From contig JAJKFH010001026.1 in NCBI GenBank assembly GCA_023333565.1, positions 62,001-126,000 on the forward strand: a DNA stretch of 64,000 nucleotides, in the 5' to 3' direction. The notes below the pieces were generated by a model that saw only the letters and a program-made list of their open reading frames with translations, made no database searches and was not told where the DNA came from. The DNA is from Puffinus mauretanicus (Eukaryota > Chordata > Aves > Procellariiformes > Procellariidae). Below, in pieces: positions 34,399 to 64,000 of the stretch; within the stretch, counting starts at the first letter, position 1; each line of letters starts with the position of its first letter. Both the position numbers and the translations under genes were made by a program.

Positions 34399-35006
34399 AG
34401 GCAGTGGTGCTGCACGTGCGGCCGAGACCAGTCTCTATTTACATTTGGCAAAAGATGGCAGTGAGTACCAAGCACCCGTGCAGGTGGGGGCCACTGCTGG
34501 GCTGGCCCCCCGTGCCTTGCTAGCCCCAGGCAGGCCCCCACTCGCCCCCCGCCAGCCTCCTTGCCTGCAGGCACAGCCATTTTGTCTCCCGTAGGCAGAG
34601 CCAGGCACCCTCCCGGAGGCATCTCAGGCCTGTTAACAGATGATTTCTCCCCCTTTTCCTGCACATCGCCTCCCCCCAGGCCTCTCTAAGGCCCCAGCTC
34701 CAGTCCTTGCGTCCCGAGCTCTGCCCGGAGGCAGGCGAGGGCAGTGGGCAGCCAGCGAGCCCCGCTCAGCTCCTCGCACGGGGGGTCCCCCCAGCACCAT
34801 CCCAGAGGGCAAACCGGCGCACGGGAGCTCCCCGAGAGAGCGGGACGAGGGGTCTGGCTGCAGCAATCCCCAACAGCGTCGGCCATGCCCAGCGAGCTGC
34901 TTGCGGGCTGCTGGTCCGGAGCCCATCCTTGGCACGGTGGCGCTCAGCCCTGCAGATGGGCCAGTTTTGGGTGCACCCGGCCTCAAGCCTGGCTCGTGGG
35001 TGAGGA

Positions 35007-53461
<18,455 letters not shown>

Positions 53462-53731
53462 GGTGCCCACGCACTGCGGAGCCCCGCCGGCCCCCGCCCC
53501 GGCTCCCGCCCCGCCGCCGCCGCCGCCGCGCTCCGAGCCGGCCGCCGCTCCGCTCAGCAGCATCGGCGCCGGCGGACTGAGCGCGGCGGCGGAGCCCGGG
53601 CCGGGGGGGGAGCGGGGGAGGCGGCCGGGGGAGGCGGCCAGTGCCACCTGCCGGAGCCGCCGCGCCGGCTGCTCCGAGCGGGGCTTCCCCCCCCCGCTCC
53701 GCCCGCCCCGCTTCCCCGGACCCGCTCCCCC

Positions 53732-53754
53732 CGGCACGGCACGGCACGGCACGG
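53732..53754. repeat. (CGGCA)n microsatellite
   Basis: Four CGGCA units plus a partial one, in the SHF upstream region. Confidence 0.9.
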
Positions 53755-54130
53755 CCCGGCGCGGCCCGGCCTCCCCGCCGCCCGGCCCGGCCCGGCCCGC
53801 CCCCCCCGAGGCCCGCCCCGCTCCCCCGCCGCCCGGCCCGCCTTCCGCCGCGCCCGGCCCGGCCTTCCCCGGCGCTCCGGGCCGCCCCCCCGCGCTCCAG
53901 GCAGCCGCTGGCGCCCGGCACCCCCCCAGCGGCCCCGCGTCCCGCCCCGGCCCCGGGGGAGACTCGGCCCCCCAGGGGTGCCCGCCGCCCCGTCCCTCCT
54001 GCCGCGGAGCCTGGAGACCGCGGGCCTGATCCGGCCCTGGCAGCTACCGCCGCTGCTCGCTCACCCGGAGCATCGCCCGGCTCTGGGAGCGGCGGAAAGG
54101 TGCCTGCGGTGGCACCAGAAGGGCCGCCGG

Positions 54131-55419
54131 GGGGGCTGCTAACAAGACAGGAGCAATGAAGGGTCCGTCAGTGGCAAATTCACTGCCGAGGAGGTGTTTG
54201 TGGATCCAGCCCCGTGCGGGACCTGCGGTGCAGAGCGCTCCAGGGAGAGTCGCCAAGACACCAGGCTGGCACCACGGACCCCCACAAGAAACACCGCGCG
54301 ACCGGGGTGAGCCGGGACAAGCCAAGGGAAGGTGCTCGGGAAGAAGGCTGATCCAAGGCTAGTGTGCAGGGACATCGGGCAAGCATGCAGAGCCCCTAGA
54401 CACATGGGGCCAGGACGCGGGCTGGAGGACATGCGCTTGGGTACAGCCCAGGCAGGGCTGGATTTGCCGGGAAGGGGCCAGCAGTGACAAGCGTGCTGAG
54501 CAGAGAAGCGGTGTTGGGAGCGGTGTGTCGGAGCGTGGCCACGGAGGCCAAGGCCGACGCAGCGGAGAACAGCACGCTTACACATGTTCTGACTGTTACC
54601 CCTGCGCACACACCCATCACCAGCCACCACCACCCCTGCTCACCCGCCATCCAGGACCGACCATTTCACGGTGCCCTCCTAACCCCCAGCAGCCACTGTG
54701 CAGAGCCCTGTCTCCAGACCTACGCCCCTGAATCCTCCACACCCCTTCCTAAGCACGCACCATTCACCCAAACCTGCTCCCGGCCCTGCTCGCAGGCTGA
54801 ATCCCCCAAAGGCCGGGGGCAACCGTGCCTGAAAGGGAAGGGGGCCAGAGGCAGCATGCTCTGAAAGCAGGACCACCGCAGAGGTGGAGCCATGCAGAGG
54901 CATGCAGTGAGGGGGACAGATGCCACGTCCTGCCCGTCCTCACACCCTGAGCTGGACTCCTGCCCCACTGTGGGAACAGATGTTGGGATGTGGCTGTCGG
55001 GGTGCCCGCTGCAGGGAGGAGAGGATGCCTGGAGAAAAAAGCTTCTCATGGTGACCCCCCTTCCTTCCAGCCCCTGCACAGGTGGAGAGCTGGGATGGGT
55101 TTGCTGAGGAGCTGAGCCTCCTGTGCCAGCATGGGACGGCACATGCCAAACGCGTGCCCAGTGAGCCCACCGAGTCACAGATTTGATGATTTATTGAGTA
55201 TGTGCACATACACGCTCCTGCCCAAGAAACCCAGCCAGACCCTCCAGGTCCAATCGGACTTCAAGGGAGCTTCCTCCCTAGGGAGAAGACAGCCATGGCA
55301 CCCAGAAACCAAGACTGGAAATTTCAGAGCTTAGAGAATGCAAGACACAAAAGGCATCAGGAGGAGAAAAAGTGTCTGCCAGGAATAGAGTGAACACAAG
55401 GCAGTGTTTGAGGTCTAGC
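54131..55419. other. Upstream of SHF, nothing recognised
   Basis: No exon, RNA gene or repeat that I can support. Confidence 0.45.
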
Positions 55420-55640
55420 AGCAGACTTCAATCCCAGCAGATGGGGATGATGAGATTGTTATTAAAATGCAGAAAAGACAGAGGTTCTCAATAAATCTGT
55501 CTGTCCGGCATTTGGAAGGAAGCAGATACAGGGCTGATGCCACATGAGACAGAGTACTTCCACCCTCTGTCAGTAACCAAGGAGGATGTTCGGCAACATC
55601 TGTTGGAGATGGCTCTTGTTAAATCCTCAGGCCTGGAAAA
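55420..55640 (+). mobile_element. Possible ancient CR1-like LINE fragment
   Basis: CTTGTTAAATCCTCAGGCCT resembles the 'K-S/A-x-G-P/L-D' segment of CR1-type ORF2 before the reverse transcriptase. The rest is too diverged to be sure. Confidence 0.3.
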
Positions 55641-57764
55641 CACAGGCTCAGCATCTCCTGAGAGGTGACCGAGGAGGGATCTAGCTTGTGGTGATGTTTT
55701 TTTTTTTTAAATACTACCATACCAGAGGAATTGCAGAGGTCCTTCCTTCCCATCCCGTCCTGTCGCATCCCTCCCATTGCTCCCTCCTTGGTGAGGCAGC
55801 TGCACCAGGGCCACGCTGGGGATCGAAGAGGGTCTGTGGTCTGAGCCCACCTAGGACCCCAGCACCTCCTCACCACTTGCTGGGCCTGTTTCTCTTCCAA
55901 ATTCCTCCGTGGCCTTTTGGCAGTGGGCACCTGGCCCAACGTAGCCCCGTTCTCTGATCTGTGCCCCGTGGGGCACCCTGTTCTCACCTGAGGCTTCAGC
56001 AGAGCCTGGAGGGGCATCAGGAAGAAGATCCCTGGACCCACCTGAGCCCTCAGATTTGAGCATGATATTGGCCTCCCCTGGGCCAAACCACCCAGACAGC
56101 AACATGGGGCAGCAGGATGAGGAGAACGTAGCTGGGGTGGGAGCCCACCTTGGGAGACTTCTTTGTGCTTGGGCAGCTTTGAAGGGGAGTCCAGAAGGAG
56201 ACCAAATGAGCTCCTTACACCCCGCGTGGCTCAGCACAGGCAGAGGCTGCTCATATTTTTTCTGCAGTCATGACGAGACACCAGCGACATCCCTCCCTTC
56301 ACAGTGGTTCGTTTCAGGTTTGAAGAAGCAGCGACAGATTTCTGCATTCACACCGCCAAAGCCAAGCTCCATCTGCGTCTCTCGCTGCAGCTGGTGTTGC
56401 TCGAATCCCCAACTGTTTACATGCCCCGTATCTGGTGCACATTGGGACCCGGGTTTGATGCCTGCACAACCATGGCCGCGATGCCACTCCGCCTGCGAGT
56501 CCCCACGGCCCGGCGGATTGCCGGGACAGATGGCTGTCACGTAGCATCGCTCATGTAGGGACTGGCGGGGGACGCGGGGCGGGACTGGCAGACGGGAGAG
56601 GATCAGGGAGCACACGCTGCGCCATTTGCGTGCCAGACTCCACATTTCGGCTCCTTTCACACACAGCCACGGTGGGAGACTCCCCAGTGGCATGTGCAGC
56701 CCTGGGGGGTGCCCGCTGCTTGCGCTGCCTGCGGCCCACGGAGACCCAGGAAGGAGGGAAGGACAGCGTGGAGATGCTGTGCGCACAGTCCTCAGTCAGG
56801 AGGAGAACAACCCGTGGCTGCACAGAACTGATTTTTGGCTCACTCTTATGCCCCACAGGAATAGGGGAGACGGGGGGCCTTCTGCAGTGGCCTGCAAGGA
56901 CCCGGGGCTGGACCTCTGCACCAGGAGTTCTGCTCCTACCCTCTTCTCTGGAGGGTCAAAAAGCTCTTCTCTGTCGTCTCTGGGCTGGAGCTCACAGCAC
57001 AGCCCTTCCTCTCACCGAAGGCAGCAACAGCTGCTTGCCTGCGTAAACACTTCCCAGGCAGGTCGGAGCACGCCCCAGGAAGAAGAAGCCAGGCAACGTC
57101 TTCCGGGCTCCTGCCAGCCCTGCAGAGAGCTGTGCGCGTCCTCAGCCCTCACCCGTCCTGGGTGTGAGGAGCTGCTTCAGCTAGCCTGAGTGCTCCTTGT
57201 GCTTACCCACAGCTGGGGACAGGAGCCCTCTTTGGCAGCCCGGGCCAAGAACAGGACACAGGACCTTCCCTGGGGCTAGGAGGGCTCAGGCCACATGGCC
57301 CCAGTAAACCTTCCCTTCCAGTTTAACCCTGTGTGGACACAGCCCAGCGTCCCCCAGGCAGCAGCTTTTGGTGACTCAGAGGAAAAGGTCTTTGCTCCTG
57401 CACGCTCTTGAGGAGGTGCTGGAAGATGATTCACCCACTGATGATGTTGGGGCTGAATTTAGTATTTGACACTTGCCAACGTGTCACTGGAGTCAGGCGC
57501 TGGGTCGGCTGCTACCCCTGACGCCAGCATCTCCCCTGGCTTGCAGGGAAGCACGCAGCCCCTTGAACCTCCAGGCGCTTCTTCCGCAGCTTCGAATAAA
57601 AGCCATCCCTGGGAGCTTAGAAATGTCTGTGGTGACTCCAGCCCCTTCCCTTCTCGGGAGTACCCTACACAAGCCCTGTTGCGCAGCGCAGCAGGGCCCG
57701 GGAGGATGTCATGTCTGCTGGGTGACACCCCAACCTCCCCCGAGGTCTGGGTACAGCAGGGGAC
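55641..57764. other. Intergenic, nothing recognised
   Basis: Frames up to 187 codons with no recognisable domain. No repeat recognised. Confidence 0.4.
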
Positions 57765-58640
57765 GTGAGGACTGGAAGATGGCAACTGTGACACCAAAAA
57801 TGCTTGGTCGCAGGAGGCAGCCAAAGAGCCACAGACTGATAAATGACACATCTGTTCTCTACAAATGAACAAAAATTGGCATAAGGAGTAGGAAACTGGC
57901 ATCGTTATGGGACAGATGGATAAATATGACATATTGGGAGAGAGTTGACACAGCTCTCTTAAAGTGAATTTCTTTTTTCCAAAGCTAGTGGCTTTCTTGG
58001 AAAGAGCTAGCAGGCACCTGAGGGTGATCCAGCTGAGAGAGGTCACCTGCATTTCCACAAGCAGATCCTCTGATGAGATGAGGTCAGTAGAGAAGTGACA
58101 AAATCTGCTAATAATATTGAATTATTCTGGATACTGTGGATGAATGCTAAGAATTGCAGGAGGACTTTCAGAGGCTGAGCAACTTGGCAATAAAACGAGA
58201 TGAAAGCCAATGTGAGGGAAGTGATACACATGGGGAAACCAAGCCCTGCCTCTTGTCTAAAGTGATGGGCTCTGAGACTGCGATCTCTGACAGTCCGTGA
58301 AAACATCCCCTCAGCACTCAGCAGAAGTCAAAACTGCAAAACCTCTCCATCAAAACTGATAGGCAGGGTTAGGAAAAGGTAGAGACAACATCAGAGGTGC
58401 CTCTATTCCCTGGTCAGTCCCGGCCTGTGTGCGGTCCTGGTCCCCCATCCCAAGGATACAGCAGAGCTAGAAAATGCGCAGAGAAGGGCAACAGTATGAT
58501 CAAAGGTTTCTGCACATGGGGTGCGTGATGAACCAGGGCTCTTTGGTATGGAAAAGAGAAGACTGGGGTCACAGGGCAGAGATCTGCGTGGCTGGGGGAG
58601 GGTGAGGAGAGCCTGGTAGATCAGGGATAAACACGAGGAG
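57765..58640 (+). mobile_element. Ancient CR1-type LINE, 3' half of ORF2, heavily decayed
   Basis: GAGGACTGGAAGATGGCAAC reads EDWKMATVTP, the CR1 reverse transcriptase 'EDWKxANVTPIF' segment. After a gap come blocks typical of the 3' end of old CR1 copies: GTGATACACATGGGGAAACC, then GTGAAAACATCCCCTCAGCA, then CCTGGTCCCCCATCCCAAGG and GCGCAGAGAAGGGCAACA. Many stops and internal deletions make this an old insertion. Confidence 0.6.
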
Positions 58641-61600
58641 GTGACTCAGCGCACAGCAGCCCTCCCTGCCACGGGCCGCTGCAGATGCTACAAGGTTTAC
58701 GAACAAGACCGGACAAATCCACAGAAAGAAATCCATCAAGCACTGATAAATACTAAGACTGGCACAAGGAGCCTTGCAAATATTTAGAGGCAGGGATCGC
58801 ATCCAGGGGAAATGTTGCTACACATTTGCACCAGACCATCGAAGACTGGGCGGTGGGTGAGATGGGCCGCTCTTGCCACACCAGCTGCCCATGTGCCGGG
58901 ATACTGCTCCCAAAAATATCATGCAGGCAGCATGCTTTCATTTGGCAAGCCGTTCCCAGGCTGGAAGCATCCCTCTTCCAGCAGCCCCTCTTCTGCACAC
59001 CAAGCACATCCCCCACCGGTTAGGAGCCTGCAAGCTTCGTTCATCGCTTCCAGATATCCCAGCTCCCATCAGGCTGGGAGCAGTCATGCCCACCCATCCC
59101 AGCTCGCTGCCAGGGCAGGGACCAGGTTGGCATGGAAGGGATGCTCTGCACAAGATGCTCTGCAGCCCCCTCTCACCCCAACCTGCTGCAATGCATTGCA
59201 CAGGGGTGGCAAGGGCCAAAGACAAGCAATATGTTGTGGGAAAGCAAGGAGGAACATGGAGGACATGGGCCCACACCAAGTCCCATATATGATGTGACAT
59301 GTTGCTCTTCCCAAGCATCACAAACTAGGACATTTCTGCATCAACACTCGCACATGCAATGCAGACGCGGGCTTTGTAAGTGTGTTCAAGCCACTCGGAC
59401 ACTGTCTGTCCAGACATGCAGGATATGCCCAAAGCATGTGCGTTTACCAAATGAAGCAAATTCTTGCAGACACTTTTTGCAGTTTCCCAACCTTTCTGTC
59501 AAAAGAAATCATTATGCAGTTGATAATATAATTGAAACCATGCTAATTGACCAAAAGAAGAGACGACAATTCACTGACGGACATCTGCCAGCTCAGAGCC
59601 AGACACATCGGTCATCGCCTCAGCTACGCCGAGCACCTTTTCTGCCTCTGCTCTCAGCGCTGACAGCCGTCTGCACATCCACGACCCTGAGCGTCATAAC
59701 TGCTCTATGGTGTGATCTGTTATTTCATTAACACTTGACGAGGTGTGGAGAGCTGTGGGGAACTTCATTTCCACAAATCCAGGCGCGCTACCCTGGAAAC
59801 GAGCCAGCAAGAGAGCTGGATGACAGGTAAGAGAAAAAAATGACTTCAGGATTGACACAAAGTGTGAGAAACGCCTCTTTCACCAACAAATGCCAGGTAG
59901 GGGTTTGAGGGAAATTTCCGAACAGCCACTATGTAAACTCTTTGGCATTATTTTTTTCTCCGTAAAATCGTTTTGCATGGGCTCAAGCCCTGGAAAGCTG
60001 AAGCCACGTTCGGTGCCCGTGGGTACGGAGGAGCGAAGCCACAAGAGCTCTCTGCAGCTGCCTTCAGTGTTTTCCCAGCAAAACCAGGCTTGTGGCAGGG
60101 AAACCTCATAACAGATGCCGGTTTGGTGGCAACAGCTATATTATATCATGCAAATCTCATGGCCTCATCCAGCCACCCGCTTTCACACTCTGCCCAGCCA
60201 GGTTGACGCTTTCAGGGCTCCAGCCTTAGCACAAATTCAACCCCTTCATTGCTGGCCCTCTGGTGGGGAGGGCAGGGAGGAACAACTGCATCTGCAGGGG
60301 ATTATCTGCCCCTACCAGGGGGCTTGACCCTGCAAGGGCACAGCGGTTTCCATGTGGGATAAGGTGCCTGAATTCCTCCTCTGAACGAACAAAGGAAGCG
60401 GGACCAGCTGGGAGAGCGTGGATCTGAACTCAATAGCAAGTGGTAAAGTGGAATTGATTGGAACCGCCTGCACTCATCGATCTGAGGCAGAGCAAACTAA
60501 GGAGCTGGAGCATTTGCAGCTCAATCAGAGCGACATGCCGGTTGGAGGCCTGTGCTCTGGGGCTGGCAGGGGACCTGTGTGCCCCAGGAAAGTGTTAATG
60601 GTGGGTTTGATTAATCCAGCTGCAATGGCCATGCTCACACAGCTGAGTCCTTCTCCAGACAGACTCTCACTGGCTTTACATTGCCTAGGGGCTGTGAACC
60701 ACCCCTGGCATCCCCCTTATATCTCTTAATAGGGCTGTCATCAACCATCAGGAAAATGGGCATGGCGAACAGGAGCAAAACAGAGGCCATTCCCCCCACG
60801 CAGAGGGGAACAAGTGCTTTTGCCACCAACCCAGCCCGGTGTCTTCGAAAGGGCTGGGAGGCAGAAAATGAAGTTGCATTCAGAGGGGACTGCACGACCT
60901 GGAGAGGCGAGGGCCGGGCAGACTGCCTGGCAGCACGTGGCTGCCTGTTTTCTGCCCACTCAGCATCACAAAGAGGGGTTAAGAGGTGGCTGTGTGCAGG
61001 CTATAAATCCCTGCTGCGGGAGGAGGCTCCCACTCCTGGCGCAGACAAAGGCAGAGCGAGAGCTTGGGCCGGCAGCTGGAATGAGGCAGGGCACACACGA
61101 ACATGTGGCAGCATTTATATAGGGCTGCGGGGTGGCTGACGCTCCCCCGGGATGCTTTTATTACATCCCAGCTCCAGCTGGATGCTGGCCCCACAAGGAA
61201 AGGGCTCAAGAGGCTGCTCCAGGCTTTGTGCTCCCTGGAGGTCAGACAGGACAGCTTTGGTGAATCCCTGCTCCACACATTTTGGGGACCATTTTCCTTG
61301 CTCTCTGGACGCTGGAGCCAGGCAAGGGGATCCCAAAACATAACAAAGCAGAAAATCAGTCTGTCATCCTGTTTGGATGCCCTGCATAGTGCTGGCAGAC
61401 TGGAAAATGCCCTTTGAAGCTTGGGCTTTAGAATAACCAGGCCCATCTCATGCACTGTTGTGGGCTCATAAAGCCTCTGAAGAGCATCACAGCTGAACAT
61501 ACATGTCAAGAAATGCTTGAGTCCTTCTCCTTCAGTCCTTGGGGCACGTCTCATGAGCTAGAAGAGGATGGGGAGGTGGATGGTGGGGACAGAGCCGTGT

Positions 61601-64000
61601 CAGTTGCTTGCAACTGTCGCCTAGCTCAGATGTGCTGTCCTTCACCCCCAAATCCCACCTAAACCTTCACCTTCAAAATTATCCCAGCCCCAGGATCCTT
61701 CCCTGGCCTGCCCTTGCTCCAGCATCCTGCACTGGCCTGGCAGTGCCTGTGGGTATGGGAATATGGGATACTGGGCTAGCTGGTATAACTCAGTGGAGTT
61801 GCTCTGATTTCCTGAGGAAGGAAGGTGGGCTTTCAGCAGCAGAGCAAATTGCAAGCTGAATTTATGGCCTCTGAATACCCAGAGATGACAGTGCTGGCCT
61901 GCGTCAGTGCACGGTTTTCCATCACCAGTAGAACATGGAGTGCCTCCTTGCATCACTGGCATCCGTCCTGCCTCCCCGGGCACCAGCGCTGCTCCTGGGG
62001 CTGTTTTAGGGATCTGAGACCAAAAGAGGAGGCAGTGGGGATCGCTCTGCCTCCCATCAGCCTCCCTGAAATGAGGAAAGGAGGCCAGGGGCTGCCCCAG
62101 TGAAGGAACAGCTGGAGAGGCCACTCAAGGGGCCAAGCAGCCAAGACAGCCGCGCAGTGATTAATTGCTGTTGTCTCTGTGCCAGCCAGAAGATTTATGT
62201 TTGTGCCATGGAGTGGCAATGTCTGGGCCCAGCAGCACTCTCTGCCTGGCTGCACTGGCATTTCGACATTGCAGGCACCTTTAAAATCCCATTGAATGCA
62301 ATCCACAGGCATCAAAATGCTTGAAGAAAAGCTACTGAGGGTGGGAAGAGCAGAGGAGCCTGCCTGGAGCAGCCGTCCTGCCAAGATGCTGAGCAGAGCC
62401 CGAAGGGATCAGGTGATCCAGCAGACAGATGGTCCCCTGATACCCCCACAAGCTCATCCCTTTTCCTCCATGCTGCGTGAGCATGTCCTGGCTGGTCCAA
62501 ACCATCTGGGCCAGACCAGCAGCATCCTGTGGACAAAACCACGCAGCAAAGGGCTGTTGGGCCCTTGACAACCTGGCACGATTTCATTAGGAGTGGTTGT
62601 ATCCAAATCCTGTCGGGGAAGGCAGCCCATGGGTAGGGAGCTGTGCTGGGACAGGGCCACCACCGCCAGTGATGGGTGGCAGCAGCTTCAGGCCTCGTCT
62701 TCCGTACCCACCAGGCCCCTGCCACTTATCTCCTTGTCCACTTGCCACCTCCCTGCTCACTTCCATGTTTGGCCGACTACCTCCTTATCGCTGCAGTGTT
62801 TATCTCAGTCACGCCTGTTCAGCAGTTGAGGTCATTGTTATTCTGCCAGCTTCCCCCTTCCAGAAACGTCTGCTGAGCATCCAAAGTACAAGCCCCGCCG
62901 CTTCCTCCCTGCCAACAGAGGAGCCTGTGCCATGCACACCATAAGCCCTGCACCACAGCAGGCCAAGAATCAGGATCAAGACCATGGTGGACACCAACCT
63001 CAGGGGTCCTGCTCTGCCTGCCCAAGCAAGTGCCCGAGCAGGAATCCCGTGGTCCCTGCGTGCGTCGCTGTAGGTTCTCCGTCCCCACTGGGCACGGACA
63101 GCATGTCCTGCCAGAGGTGCTCCACGTCTCCACACCATCCCACATTCTCCCTTGGGTGCTTCTTCCCCACAACGGCTGCGCTAACCCAATGCAGCAATTG
63201 TCCAGGGCCATGCATGAGAGCAGGCCAGCATGGAGCTGGGCTTGTCCTTTCACCGGTGACACAAGCCAGCTCAGTGGAATTGTGTGACCACCAACTCAGC
63301 ATGGAGGAAGGCACAAGAGACCAGACAGGGCAGCACAAGGACGTCTCCCCTTCACAAGCTCGTGCCTTGAGATTCAGAGGTTGTGATGACCCCATCTCTA
63401 CAGCTCAGCTTCCCCCTGTCCTGCAGGTGTCTGGGTGGTCAGGTATCTCTCCATGGTGCAGCCAAGGGGCCAATGACAGTGTTAAACTCCCTGGACATGG
63501 GAGGAGACACACGTATCTCCTACCAGTGATGCTTTAGGTCCAGCATGAGGACACAGATGGTGACAGGGTTGGCCAGAGATGAGCAAGAGCAGTGTCCCTG
63601 CAGCCGAGAGGGACAGACTGGGATCCTTGGAGGGCAGACAAGGGAGGGAGAAGGGCAGCACTAGGGCGGGAGGGCAGTACCAAAAGCCACACGGACACCT
63701 AGGTCATTCGATACCACCAAAGCACCCCTCCTCCACTATCTCCTGGTCAGCCCGGTTTGATGTTGTGGAGAGCATCTTCCATTGCAAAGGTGCCCACCAT
63801 CGCTGAGGGACCAGGGCAAGTCAACAGCGAAGAGGCTGAGGGAAGAAAGAGGTGAGTATAGACAAAGGGAGGACACAAAAGGCCATTCTGTCTTCCTCCA
63901 CCACTCTGAGCTCTTTTGGGTTGGATACGAGCAAGATGAGGAGGTCAGCGTGGCAGGAGTAGTTACTTCGTGGAGTAATCAAGGTGCACAGGCCCTTCCT
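58641..64000. other. Right flank, no gene supported
   Basis: No exon of a known gene was recognised on either strand. Isolated signals are a TATAAA at 61002-61007 (+), followed by ordinary-looking sequence, and a strong splice-donor consensus AGAG^GTGAGT at 63851/63852 (+). An AT-rich homeodomain-like patch lies at about 59500-59570. A plus-strand gene with its first exons here is possible but unproven. Confidence 0.35.

Noticed and set aside
60635..60895. 86-codon minus-strand frame with a hydrophobic, membrane-like stretch
   Set aside because: No family recognised and no clear splice signals around it. Length and hydrophobicity are within chance expectation.

Overview
This is vertebrate nuclear DNA, almost certainly from a bird. 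Genes have long introns with GT-AG junctions. There are at least six CR1 LINE fragments, including an endonuclease domain, and LTRs of types common in neoavian genomes. There is no operon structure and no bacterial-type coding density.

Region by region: (1) 1-1592 is the 5' part of an endogenous retrovirus on the minus strand: the 5' LTR, a primer-binding-site-like segment and a broken leader/gag region that runs off the left edge. It abuts (2) an olfactory receptor pseudogene at about 1595-2257 (+) that lacks its N-terminal half and has three in-frame stops. (3) 3269-4640 holds two CR1 3' fragments. (4) 6022-6495 is a tRNA cluster: tRNA-iMet(CAT) +, tRNA-Ile(AAT) + and a second tRNA-iMet(CAT) -. 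The two iMet genes form an inverted repeat. (5) 7570-8162 is a solo LTR, about 8770-10665 a decayed CR1 with an ORF2 endonuclease region, and about 11614-11950 part of a different LTR. (6) 13116-26155 (-) is MZT2 (mitotic-spindle organizing protein 2): three coding exons, 152 aa, with a GC-rich CpG-island first exon and an intron 1 made mostly of a 16-bp minisatellite. (7) 26156-34392 is intergenic with a diverged ~52-bp tandem repeat and CR1 scraps. (8) 35007-53461 (-) is SHF (SH2 domain-containing adapter protein F): seven coding exons, 449 aa, every junction in phase, with a 1.5-kb CpG island at its 5' end. (9) 53462-64000 is upstream sequence with old CR1 copies and no gene I can support.

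The two protein genes are unrelated in function: MZT2 acts in gamma-tubulin ring complex biology and SHF in receptor tyrosine kinase signalling. They sit on the same strand, with about 8.9 kb between the SHF stop and the MZT2 start. Most long open frames here are chance frames in GC-rich DNA or shadows of the exons and tRNAs. I found no previously undescribed system. The best leads are the MZT2 intron minisatellite, the retrovirus-split olfactory receptor, the inverted iMet pair and a possible N-terminal extension of SHF.
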